Of a stretch of DNA of 64,000 bases, positions 24,901 to 32,217 are shown piece by piece; the stretch's first letter is position 1, and every line of letters begins with the position of its first letter. The stretch lies in the NCBI GenBank assembly GCA_013397845.1, contig VZTG01009136.1, positions 4,217 to 68,216 on the forward strand. The letters are read 5' to 3'. The notes beneath the pieces are model-generated. The model ran no database searches and had not been told where the DNA came from. It was given only the letters and a program-made list of their open reading frames with translations. Origin of the DNA: Melanocharis versteri. Its lineage: Eukaryota; Chordata; Aves; Passeriformes; Melanocharitidae. Both the position numbers and the translations under genes were made by a program.

Positions 24901-24953
24901 TCGGACTGGGTGCTCTTGCGGGTGCAGTTGGGCGCCGCGCAGAAGTTCGGCAT
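7994..24953 (-). CDS. THAP12: THAP12 (PRKRIR / p52rIPK), five coding exons, exon 1 incomplete
   Basis: Spliced gene of five coding exons: 24953-24872 (cut by an N), 13880-13760, 11280-11173, 10240-10204 and 9939-7994. Allowing about 7 missing bases at the end of exon 1, the product is about 766 residues, against 761 in human. The N-terminal THAP zinc finger (residues about 1-86) has its C2CH ligands at C5, C10, C58 and H61, the conserved W34, and the AVPTIF-type motif at 81-86. An acidic Glu-rich linker follows at about 130-150. The long transposase-like body (DUF4371 / hAT-type) contains the segments SQWTGRHD and FKNDLPNPDTLS and a C-terminal dimerisation-like region ending near NLALLNINFD. 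In mammals the protein was described as regulating the kinase PKR through its inhibitor P58IPK. It is nuclear and presumably binds DNA. All intact introns are GT-AG and keep frame. Identification is firm; the function in birds is by homology. Confidence 0.97.
9940..10203 (-). other. THAP12: THAP12 intron 4
   Basis: A 264-base GT-AG intron with donor GTAAGT and an acceptor preceded by a T-rich tract. Nothing else is recognised in it. Confidence 0.9.
10204..10240 (-). CDS. THAP12: THAP12 coding exon 4 (37-nt exon)
   Basis: A tiny exon of 12 codons plus one base, reading SEDEIRTLKQQK on the minus strand. It matches the known THAP12 sequence between the zinc finger and the acidic linker. The acceptor is TTTTTTTAAG and the donor is GTAAGTGG. 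The final A joins TT of exon 5 to give Ile. Too short to appear as an open frame by itself. Confidence 0.95.
10241..11172 (-). other. THAP12: THAP12 intron 3
   Basis: A 932-base AT-rich intron with donor GTAAGT and acceptor AAG. No repeat family or other gene is recognised. Confidence 0.85.
11173..11280 (-). CDS. THAP12: THAP12 coding exon 3
   Basis: Exactly 36 codons in phase 0 at both ends. It starts SPYRTVLRDNAVPTIF and ends HRKRIKEL on the minus strand. It carries the C-terminal AVPTIF-type motif that closes a THAP domain and a basic stretch (RHRKRIK) just after it, which could serve in DNA contact or nuclear import. The acceptor is CTTCTTGCAG and the donor GTAAGTTT. Confidence 0.96.
12096..12100. 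repeat. Target-site duplication GACCT, left copy
   Basis: Five bases directly before the TG of the LTR, matching the five bases after its terminal CA at 13062-13066. This fixes both ends of the insertion. Confidence 0.85.
12101..13061 (+). mobile_element. Solo LTR of an endogenous retrovirus, with N gap
   Basis: The element starts TGTCATGGGT and ends CTGAGACA, so it has the inverted termini TGTC...GACA. It is flanked on both sides by the 5-bp direct repeat GACCT (12096-12100 and 13062-13066). CCAAT lies at 12121, a TATTTAAAA box at 12156-12164 and AATAAA at 12926-12931, giving plus orientation (antisense to THAP12). The central part (12220-12454) is extremely GC-rich and runs into an N gap, so the true length is uncertain. 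No internal viral genes remain: this is what recombination between two LTRs leaves. A 5-bp duplication fits ERVL-type or some class I elements; the family is not assigned. Confidence 0.87.
12455..12596. other. Assembly gap (142 N)
   Basis: A run of 142 N inside the GC-rich middle of the solo LTR. Open frames that cross it are artefacts of translating N as X. Confidence 1.
13062..13066. repeat. Target-site duplication GACCT, right copy
   Basis: Matches 12096-12100 exactly and directly follows the terminal CA of the LTR. Confidence 0.85.
13760..13880 (-). CDS. THAP12: THAP12 coding exon 2
   Basis: 121 bases: one base completing the Arg codon split with exon 1, then 40 codons starting CQRWVENCRRADLED and ending SMICRS. 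It holds the second half of the THAP zinc site, C58 and H61 in LCAKHF, and the invariant W34. The acceptor is TTACATGCAG and the donor GTAAGTAA. Confidence 0.96.
14144..14172. repeat. CA/CG microsatellite
   Basis: CACACACACACACG followed by CGCGCACATACACA, about 29 bases of mixed CA and CG dinucleotides. The CG part is unusual because CpG dinucleotides mutate away quickly. Confidence 0.75.
16372..16635 (-). mobile_element. CR1 LINE 3' end, minus orientation
   Basis: It shows AATCCTAGAGTGGTTTTGGT, TTGCTCCAAACCCCATCCAG and GGATGGGGCAGCCGCAGCTT, the reverse complement of a CR1 tail. It is 5' truncated and lies inside THAP12 intron 1, in the same orientation as the gene. Confidence 0.92.
17200..17918 (+). 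mobile_element. CR1 LINE 3' fragment, plus orientation (about 0.7 kb)
   Basis: A longer, more diverged CR1 copy. It contains GGGGGTGCTGGTCAACAGTG, GAACATGAGCCCAGGTGTGC, GGTCTGGAGCACAAGGAGCA and GCTGAGGGAGGCTTAGCCTG. It ends with a tail resembling TGATTCTATTCTATGA. It covers the end of ORF2 and the 3' UTR of the element. Several long antisense frames overlap it and are not genes. Confidence 0.88.
19110..19465 (+). pseudogene. Endogenous retrovirus pol relic: reverse transcriptase segment
   Basis: The plus strand encodes the reverse transcriptase catalytic motif QYVDDLLLAS at about 19140-19170. After a stop and a change of frame, a downstream segment containing EVKYLGFILTKGQ lies at about 19270-19310. 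A QLQGFL segment follows near 19382-19400. This order is that of a class I (gammaretrovirus-like) pol gene. Stops (such as the TGA after the YVDD segment) and shifted frames show it is dead. It is old and sits in sense to the plus strand, antisense to THAP12. Confidence 0.82.
19466..19945. mobile_element. Segment interrupting the pol relic, candidate solo LTR
   Basis: About 480 bases break the reverse transcriptase reading. The segment starts TGTTAAGG and ends TTAACA, that is TGTTAA/TTAACA inverted termini, which is LTR-like. The flanking four bases are GTAC and CTAC, only three of four matching, so target duplication is not proven. ATTAAA on the minus strand near 19658 could be a polyadenylation signal. 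The family and orientation are unknown. Confidence 0.45.
19946..20222 (+). pseudogene. Endogenous retrovirus pol relic: end of RT / connection to RNase H
   Basis: The frame opening near 19955 contains WGPETEKAFQAIKEAL and ALGLPDYSKAF, typical of the RT-RNase H connection in class I retroviral pol. A QLDAVAAG segment follows in another frame at about 20165-20190. Stops and frame changes make it non-functional. It continues the relic of 19110-19465 across the inserted segment. Confidence 0.8.
20230..20577 (+). mobile_element. LTR-like insertion with TATA, AATAAA and CA end
   Basis: The right part is LTR-like: CCAAT motifs (near 20420 and 20451), TATAAA near 20476, TATATAAATA near 20491, AATAAA at about 20500, then a C/T-rich U5-like end closing in TTGCGACA at 20577. 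The hexamer GAAAGC stands just outside on both sides (20224-20229 and 20578-20583), a possible target duplication. The left end does not start with a clean TG, so the left boundary is approximate. It appears nested inside the pol relic, since RNase H-like sequence resumes beyond it. Confidence 0.6.
20293..20313. repeat. Small inverted repeat, 8-bp arms
   Basis: GCTAGCTG, a 5-base spacer, then CAGCTAGC. It lies in the U3-like part of the LTR-like insertion. No role is known. Confidence 0.8.
20985..21265 (+). pseudogene. Endogenous retrovirus pol relic: RNase H segment
   Basis: After the LTR-like insertion, the plus strand again shows retroviral RNase H. DYTNSKYASGE at about 21070-21105 corresponds to the catalytic Asp/Ser-Tyr-Ala region. 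A downstream segment containing IALVHCPAHTKGS (about 21222-21260) corresponds to the conserved His segment. Stops and frame changes follow. This places it downstream of the segments at 19110-20222 in one decayed pol gene. Confidence 0.75.
21640..22090 (+). mobile_element. Possible 3' end / LTR of the retroviral relic
   Basis: This AT-rich stretch has a hydrophobic-looking coding remnant near 21720-21800, then GGATATAAAAG (TATA-like, about 21823) followed by a G/C-mixed stretch. It sits where env and the 3' LTR of the pol relic would be expected. No target duplication or terminal TG/CA pair was established, so this is tentative. Confidence 0.3.
23205..23757 (+). mobile_element. CR1 LINE 3' fragment, plus orientation
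   Basis: Runs from TATGCACTTGTGAGACCCCA through GGACTGGAGCACCTCCCCTA and AGGTTGCCCAGAGAAGCTGA to CCTTCCAACCCAAACCATCC. It is about 550 bases covering the end of ORF2 and the 3' UTR of the element. It sits inside THAP12 intron 1, antisense to the gene. Confidence 0.93.
24693..24870. repeat. 178-bp direct repeat, copy 1
   Basis: Identical, base for base, to 25065-25242. It starts TTACACACTTTTTGC and ends CCTAATACACA. It directly abuts the single N at 24871. The two copies bracket the island that holds THAP12 exon 1. Confidence 0.97.
24871..24871. other. Single-N assembly junction
   Basis: One N inside THAP12 exon 1, right after the first base of codon 28. It marks a join between contigs or a gap-fill boundary. 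Confidence 0.95.
24872..24953 (-). CDS. THAP12: THAP12 coding exon 1, 3' end cut by an N
   Basis: The minus strand from the ATG at 24953-24951 reads MPNFCAAPNCTRKSTQSDL and continues AFFRFPRD, 27 codons plus one base, then stops at the N. It matches the known THAP12 start exactly and carries the first two zinc ligands, C5 and C10. About 7 coding bases (the rest of Pro-Ala-Arg, to join AG|A with exon 2) and the splice donor are missing. The exon is embedded in very GC-rich sequence, as expected for a first exon. Confidence 0.95.
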
Positions 24954-25063
24954 GGTCCCCCCGGCCGGCGCCGCTGCCCCTTTAAATCCGCGGGCCGGTG
25001 GGAGGGGGAGGGGTGGAAGGTCAGTGTGTGGAGTGGAGGAGAAGGAGGCGGAGGCGGCGGCGG
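24872..25063 (-). promoter_or_regulatory. THAP12: THAP12 first-exon CpG island fragment (192 bp)
   Basis: This GC-rich block is bounded by Ns on both sides. On the minus strand it gives a C/T-rich and CCGCCG-rich 5' UTR (25063-24954) followed by exon 1. The sequence composition changes abruptly at both Ns, where the flanking 178-bp repeat begins. Confidence 0.8.
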
Positions 25064-25064
25064 N

Positions 25065-25242
25065 TTACACACTTTTTGCTTTACTAGTACACCACCCCTG
25101 CTTTTCATCCATTGGGAATTTCTCCCATCACTTCTGCTGCTGCTCATGATGCTTTGCCACCATCCCAGCAATCCTGTGACAGTTCCTCCCTGTCGCAGCA
25201 GTGTCCCATTTGCCACGCACACACCCCATCGCCTAATACACA
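25065..25242. repeat. 178-bp direct repeat, copy 2
   Basis: A perfect duplicate of 24693-24870. It begins immediately after the single N at 25064 and runs on into unique sequence (GAGCAGG...). Zero divergence and N-bounded placement suggest an assembly duplication rather than an old genomic one. Confidence 0.97.
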
Positions 25243-25261
25243 GAGCAGGACTGATAGACCT

Positions 25262-25830
25262 TTAGGTGCTCCTCACAGTGCAGGGTTCCGCTACCTCAGC
25301 CCACGGCTCCAGCACCCCTCCAGCTGCCCCACACCTCCCACAGCCATACATCCCGTTGCACCGCCTCACGCACACCCCCACCCTGCCCACAACCAGGCAG
25401 CCCTCACCCGTCTCTCGGCCAGGCAGCCCCTCCCCGCCGCGCCCCAGAGCGGCGCCGCTCCCGTCCCCACCANNNNNNNNNNNNNNNNNNNNNNNNNNNN
25501 NNNNNNNNNNNNNNNNNNNNNNNNNNNNNNNNNNNNNNNNNNNNNNNNNNNNNNNNNNNNNNNNNNNNNNNNNNNNNNNNNNNNNNNNNNNNNNNNNNNN
25601 NNNNNNNNNNNNNNNNNNNNNNNNNNNNNNNNNGCCGGAGGGGAGGCAGGGCGGGAAGCGGCTCCACAGTGCTGTGAGCGGCCGGGAGGATTCAGCACCG
25701 CACTCCGCCGCGCCGGGGCCGCCTCCTTCCCACAGTGCCCCGCGCGCGCCTGCCGCGGGCACGGCACGGCGCTGCGCGTGCGCGCGGGGAGCGGACACGG
25801 CTGGGGGCGCGCATGCGCGGGGCATCGGGG
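25262..25830 (-). promoter_or_regulatory. THAP12: GC-rich CpG island upstream of THAP12, with N gap
   Basis: CpG-dense sequence upstream of THAP12 exon 1 on the minus strand. It contains a palindromic NRF1-type site GCGCATGCGC at 25809-25818 and a second NRF1-like site TGCGCGTGCGCG at 25773-25784. An N run fills 25473-25633. This is a plausible promoter region for THAP12, though the true distance to exon 1 is uncertain because of the assembly problem. Open frames across it are composition artefacts. Confidence 0.6.
25473..25633. other. Assembly gap (161 N)
   Basis: A run of 161 N within the GC-rich island, typical of GC-rich sequence lost in short-read assembly. Confidence 1.
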
Positions 25831-25831
25831 T

Positions 25832-26050
25832 CCGTGTGCGTGTTATACCCTGTGTGTGTTACACTCTGTGCGTGTGTTACTCCGTGTGTGTGTCTGCGTT
25901 ACGCCGTCTATGCGTTACGCCGTCTATGCGTTACGCCGTGTGCACGCGCCGTGCGTGTGCGTTTCTGTTACACCACGTGCGTGTGATGCCGTGTGCCCGT
26001 GCGTGACGCCGTGTGTGCCTGCACATGTTGCGGCGTGCATGTGTTAAACC
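25832..26050. repeat. CpG-rich minisatellite, core unit about 16 bp
   Basis: Irregular tandem copies of a unit like GTTACGCCGTCTATGC. Three successive units near 25895-25945 are almost identical with a 16-base period (TATGCGTTACGCCGTC). Flanking units are more degenerate (GTTACACTCTGTGCGT, GTTACTCCGTGTGTG). The array borders the THAP12-side CpG island and keeps many CpG dinucleotides. Confidence 0.85.
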
Positions 26051-26059
26051 GTGGCCACT

Positions 26060-26609
26060 CTAAAACCCAGTGTAGGAGGGAGATCATAACATTTTTTTTA
26101 TACAGATAAGCACTTTTCTCTCCTCCTCAGCTCTTTCTTCTCCAGTCCAACTTATTCATGTCAGCCCGGTCTTCCTGCTCTCTCCTCCCACATTATCCCT
26201 TTTTCTTCATTCATGTATGTGCAGCCCTATGTAATTTCTCATCTAACCCCAAATCTCCAAGCTCAGTACCTCCAGTTCCCCCATTAACTCCACGACTGGT
26301 TTCCCTGTCTTTGCTCGCAGCTCCTGATCACCAGTCACAGGTCTCCAGACAGCCTCATTGTTACAGTTCTGATTATTTGTAGCTAAGTTTCCCTTAGTTT
26401 CCACCTTGAGGAAACTTAGAGGGGTGAATGGAGCAGGCAGGGCTGGTGTGCCTTCCCCTGGGGCTGTTCCCCATCTGTATATATGCTACACTGTGTGCTT
26501 TAAAACCAGGCATAGGGTGGACATCTAGGTTGTAACATTGTTCTCTTGTGTTATTTTCTTTTGTTTGGCTCTAGGAGGATGTTGTTACTCTGCAGCCTGA
26601 TGGATAATC
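26060..26609. other. Intergenic, no gene recognised
   Basis: Unique sequence between the minisatellite and a CR1 tail. Two stretches, about 26057-26095 and 26495-26545, resemble each other loosely (TAAAACCCAGTGTAGGAGGG versus TAAAACCAGGCATAGGGTGG). This may be an old local duplication. Confidence 0.5.
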
Positions 26610-26945
26610 GCACACAGAATCATTGAATCAACTAGGTTGGAAAAGACTCCTGCGACCATTGAGTTCAGCCTATGACCAATCCTAACCTTGTCAACTAGAC
26701 CAGAGCACATCCAGGCTTTCCTTAAACATCTCCAGGGATGGTGACTCTACCACCTCCCTCGGCAGACCTTTCCAATAGCTAATCACCCTTTCTGTGGAAA
26801 AACATTCCTTCTGATGTCCAACCTAAACCTTCCCTGGCACAGCTGAATACCATGTCTTCTCATCCTGTCACTGGTTGCATAAGAGAAGAGGCCAATCCCC
26901 ACCTGGCTAAAACCTCCTTTCAGGTAGTTGAAAAGATAATGGTAA
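26610..26945 (-). mobile_element. CR1 LINE 3' end, minus orientation
   Basis: AGAATCATTGAATCAACTAG, GGTTGGAAAAGACTCCTGCG, ACATCTCCAGGGATGGTGAC and CATGTCTTCTCATCCTGTCA match an inverted CR1 tail of a subfamily different from the one with the TCTAGTGGAAGGTG segment. Confidence 0.92.
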
Positions 26946-29900
26946 AAGCCACAAGCTTTTTAAGTAATGAAATAATTAGATAGAGGTTGTACCTGGTCAG
27001 AAGCCTTTTTTAGGTAAAAATAAAGCTTAGAAAAAAACAGGATACAGAAAACTGGATGGTAGGAAGTAGGTAAGGGCTCTCTCACCAAATATGTCCTGTT
27101 TAAAAGTAGGTAGAGCAGCTATGAAATTATAAATGCTGATGGCAAGTGATGATTGTTTCAGGTGTAATACTGCTGTAGTTTTAAGAATTCAGCTGTGGTA
27201 CATCCTTTATGTATCTTCACATAAAAGTCCTCCTGTTCTGGAGATGTGTGTGGCTTTAGGAAAGATAATCCAAAGACACAATATAGTCAAAAGTGTAAGT
27301 TTTCAAAAGAGTGCATAAAGGAAAAATAACAAAAAAACCCTACTCATTTGTTTCCTTTTGAGCTTCAAATATTTTAAGCTTTCTTTGTTTAGTATGAGCA
27401 GGATTAAAGCTGTCTTTTGCATGAGGAAGTCTTGTCATCAAGTGCTCTTGACCAATTACAATAACATCAGTTTATTTGGTGTTAATTGTTTGCCTGAATT
27501 CTACCTTGGGTATGTAGCTGAAGTAGTTTTGAGTAGTCATTTAAGCTAATGCTAAAGATAACTGTAGCTGCACCCCATTGGTTTGACTTTACTAGGCAGT
27601 CACCAACATTCATGGACAGTGAACTGTGTAAATGAGTTAATCAGATAAGTAATCTTTCTTAAAATAAACTCATTTAGGTTAGATTTAGTCCAGATAGCTG
27701 CCGTCTGATCTGCAGTGCAGGTTGCATAAATGTTCATGCTGATACAAGGAAACACAAAGAGAGCAGGATCATTTTCAATTGTAATAGTATAGGAGCACGA
27801 CTGCATAATGTTAGAGTGAATTTTAAAACACTTAAAATCTGTTTCAGTAGGAAAAAATTACTTCTTCTCACATAACTAATAAGAAATTTGTATTTTTTGC
27901 CCAATATTGAAAGACCTTTTCTCCTCCAAATTGCTTCACCAAACAGAAGTATTGGCATGCTAAACTCCTTTTCGGGACTCTGAACAAGCTAGACCATAAT
28001 GTTATCATGGCAGTATTAAAATGAAATTAGCCATTGCACATATTTCTGAGCTGCCACTTCTGACCAAAGTCTCAGTTGATATTGGTTGTATCATTTGAAG
28101 CACTATACAAGTATGTTATGGCTATTACCTTCCAGATACATGTATATTTGCATAGGAGCTCCTAATGAAATGAAGGCAAGGACTTGTTTATAAAGTGGAC
28201 TTACTGAGGTCTGCTGGATAGTGGTTTTTATGTGGAGACTAATTCTTAAGTGCTTTCTACGTAATGGAAAGAAAATGGACTTAAGAGTTTTCAAAACCCA
28301 GTAGTAATACTAGAAGCACTTTATTTAAAAATAAAATTAAGTTTACATTACTACTTCGTTGGAAATTTCAAAAATTATCTTCTGTTGTAGAGTGCAGAAA
28401 TCCCTGAAACCGTTTTTCCTGCACAGTAGCCTCTGAAGTGTACATATATAATTTGTATGCTGGTGATTTTGTGTTTTAAATAATCTTCTTGATTATTCAA
28501 GTCTTACTCACAGTATGTTTCCAAGTATGTCTATTGAACATTGAACCAGGATTATATACTGTATTAGTGTTGAACATATAATCTGTATTCTGATAAACTA
28601 TTCTTAAAAGAATTTTGTGTGTTCGTGTGTATTTTTTTTGTTGCTTTTTCCCCCGTTGTATCTACAAAGGTTAGCTGTATCTCAAATACAGGATTTTCTT
28701 TCACATAATAGTGGGTATAAAATAACCTTTTCTGTGTGCTTCTGGAAATAGATATGTCTCTTTGCCAAGGTGAAAGTCAGTATGCCTTAATTTTCTGAGA
28801 GTACTCTTAAAGTGTGACAGTGTACTCCTGCAGGTTTCCTGCTATGAAAAATTCATTTGCAAGAGAATATTTAAAGTCTGAAATGCTTCCATGATTCTTT
28901 TTACTAGTACATTTCTCTTCCAAGCCTTACAGCCCTGTTGTTGGATAACCTGAGTGTAAGACCTAAATGGACATCAGGTTAATCCCAGAGAGCTAGTTTT
29001 GTAGATTTGTGTCCAGAAGTATCTATTCACAATAACTGTATGAACCCCAAGATACTTCTGTCTAGGGTTTGCCTGCTGTACTGGAGAACTGGGAGGCAAA
29101 GCTGGGGAATAACCAAGCCTTGCAAGCAGTGTGTGTCAGACCTCTAGGGACAGGTGAATTCAGGCTGAGTAAGCAATACTAGTGACCAATACACAACTTA
29201 ACTCCCACCCTAAGTTACAGTAATGCAGCATCCCAGCTCCTCCCTTGAGGTTAGCCTTTTACAAATTAAAGTTAACAGTGTCTGTGATGATATTAAAAGG
29301 TTATCAGACCCAATTCCCATTGCATTTTCCCTATTTCACTGGGATCTTTTTGCTTTTTATGGTTCTGATTCAAAGAATAGTGATTTTCGTAGGTGTTCTA
29401 TCAGATCTTCAATATGAGGAAACCCAGAGGGCCATTGTCTTTGTAGCACTGGACTTTGATGTGAGGATCTGCCGAAAAACCATGGGTTTGTGCACAGGCT
29501 GTCTGTATTATCTGCTCTACTTTTTACTCCTTTTACTCAGCTGTGTATTCTGGCCTACAGCTACTTCCCTGCTGCAAAGGGAAGCAGCCATCTAAATTCC
29601 AAGTAGCTGCTCTTAGTCCGGGCTTCCACTTGAGCTGCTGCAGTTTCTGAAATTCCAGCCAGCTCAAGATCACAGCCTCCCCACCCCGTGCTGTGCTGCA
29701 GGTACACAGTTACACCACCATGAAGGAGCTAGGAGTGAGAGTCGGAGTCAACTTCTCTTTTCGCTATTTGCTTGCCCCCACTCAGGGTTGTCTTTATTTG
29801 TCTGCACAAGCCTTGCTAATCCCCAGTGTTAACATCAACCTCTTAAAGCGTGTGAACTTTGCCCAAAGTTTCACTGAAAACTGTACAGTGACAATAATGC

Positions 29901-32026
29901 TAGTTTCTGGTTGGCAAATGCAGCACCAGGTTTCTTTTCTTTTCCGTTGCTGTTGTCACCCTACAACAATACTGTAAGTTTAAACTTTCATTTGCTAGGT
30001 GTTCCAGGATCAATATAATTTCTAATACTTATATTAGGATTATATAATCTTTAATATTCACTTCCTTCCTCAGCATTTATAGCATACCCAGCCTTGTAAA
30101 AATAATTAGTCAAAATCAGGAGCAAGTAATTTGTTGGTGAGTTGATTTGAACTTTAAAGCAATAGACAATCTGTTGATGGGTTAAAAGTGCAACTTGAAA
30201 AAGAAAATGCAAGCTCCCCTAAAATACAATGCAAATCGCGTCCCAGTGTGACCGAATTCTGCTAATTGCTGTTCTGGGATAGGTTCTTTGAAGGGCAGAA
30301 GCTTGTTAGAGATACCCAGCATTTGTATAACACATATGTGGCCATAGATAAGGATTCAAGTGGTTCAGTGGAGCAATAACTTCAATACTTTGCCTTATTC
30401 CTTAGCTTCCTGTTCTGAGAAGTGGCTTTGCTTCCTTCCCAGTAAGTTTATATGTTCTTTGCCAATACAGCAAGCCACAAAGAGGATGGAGGTTTTCACC
30501 TACCTCTCAATATTGCAGAGGATACCAGCTTTAATTCCTTTTTTGATATGCCGCAGAATGACACAGGTGATTTTTTTTCATTAGCTGAGGTTATGTCTTC
30601 GAGTTTTTCCCTCAGTGTAGCAAAGTGTTTAAATAGATGCTCAACTTGATACACAGTGACATTTTGATGCATTTGTAATGCTTGCTGAATTTAGATACTT
30701 TCAGCTCAGAAGCTGTCAAGATTTGTAGAACAAAAGCATTTGTTGAATAGAATGTGTATTACTTACAATAGGAGGGGAAATATCTATTGACTGGCAACAC
30801 AAAGCTATCTTTAGTGAAAGTAGTTGAAATATCTTTGTGAATTTAGATACAAATAGTCCTGGGTGACAATCTGTCTGACAAGCCTGTGTATAGAAAGCTC
30901 CTCTGCAAGCTGCCAGCATCTAGACATTGTTGAGGCTTCTGCTTTTCTTTCAACCAGGAGGAAGAATGTGGTGGGAAAGTGTTTGAGGAGGAAGAGAGTT
31001 TTTATCAGTGGTCTGAGGGCAAAATAATGACATTAAAATAGAGATGCTTATGCCAGAAAAATGTATCAAGTCACTGAATAACCTGTTAGGAGAAGTGAAA
31101 ACTACATTGGTTAAGCCACTTGGAAACAAAAAAAGGCCAAGAAATAATTTAACTTCTGTTAGAATCTAGGCTATTTCTCTCTTATGCAAGACATGGAAGA
31201 TACTTTAAACTAGCCTTAAATTCCCTGAAATTTGAAATTATCTACAGAGTTGCATTCATCTTAGTATCAAAAGCATAATGGGTTTTCTACTTCTTTCTCA
31301 ATTGCTGACAGACTGAAACAAATACTTTTTTCCCTTGATTTTCCAATTATACTTTTAAAATTACCAGTGTAAGTCTCTTGGAAGCTGGAAATTCACCGTT
31401 TACTTCATAAAAGCAGCAGCTGCAGTAGCTGTGCCTGGTTCCGATATAGTACCAAGCCGAAGCACCTCTCTTCTGCCCATGAAAGGCTGTTCTGAAGAAA
31501 AAGGATTATTGCAGAGCCTGTATCAATCAGATTGTAGTGATGTGAGGGGAGATGCAGTTAATAATCCAGCGAGAACTACAGCAAGGCTGCTCTACTCATT
31601 TTGTATGAGCTCCCAAAGAGCTGAGAAGCACAGCTCTGTCCTGGTGACCCGAGCTGCATACAAAACACCTCCCTGGGAAAATTACAGCTCTTCCTTGGGC
31701 CATCTCACTGCTGAGGCTTCCAAGCTTACTTTCTTCTCTCTTCCATTGTCTTTGAGAATGAAAGTAAGTGTGGTGAGGCACAGAATATCCTGTTAGCACC
31801 CAGGAAGTGTGGTTAGTTAGACCAGTGTGTGTTATTGATGAGATTCATATTACTTAAGCCAATGAGGAATCTGAAATTGTTGGGTTGTAGAGAACATAAC
31901 AGAAAGTAGTGGCGATTGATGGTCATTTCTTTTCCTTTCTGGAAGGAGGAACAGATTTTGTTTAAATGCATATAATTGAGCAAATTCTTAAAAAGAATAC
32001 TCAGCAGTATGCTTTTATAAAATTAA
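26946..32026. other. Intergenic, about 5 kb, nothing recognised
   Basis: AT-rich sequence with no recognised exon, RNA gene or repeat family. Open frames at 29245-29595, 29693-29977 and 31431-31796 were looked at. None carries a recognisable domain or clear splice context. Unannotated non-coding transcripts cannot be excluded. Confidence 0.5.
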
Positions 32027-32217
32027 TCACAGAATCCCAGAGTGGTTTTGGTTGGAAGGGACCTAAAAGACCTGGCTACAGCCCCCTGCCATGGGCAGGG
32101 ACACCTTCCACTAGACCAGGTTGCTGCAAGCCCTGTCCAACCTGGCCTTGAACACTTCTAGGGATGGGGCAGCCACAGCTTCTCTGGGCAACCAGCGCCA
32201 GGGTGTCACCACCCTGA
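32027..32217 (-). mobile_element. CR1 LINE 3' end, minus orientation
   Basis: CACAGAATCCCAGAGTGGTT, TTGGTTGGAAGGGACCTAAA, CTTCCACTAGACCAGGTTGC and GGATGGGGCAGCCACAGCTT, a short inverted CR1 tail of about 190 bases. Confidence 0.93.

Noticed and set aside
24689..26047. Several frames of 80-310 codons around the THAP12 CpG island
   Set aside because: They cross Ns, the duplicated 178-bp sequence and the minisatellite. Repeated peptide segments reflect the assembly duplication.
31431..31796. 121-codon plus-strand frame in the intergenic spacer
   Set aside because: It has no recognisable domain, neighbour context or splice signals. A non-coding transcript remains possible.
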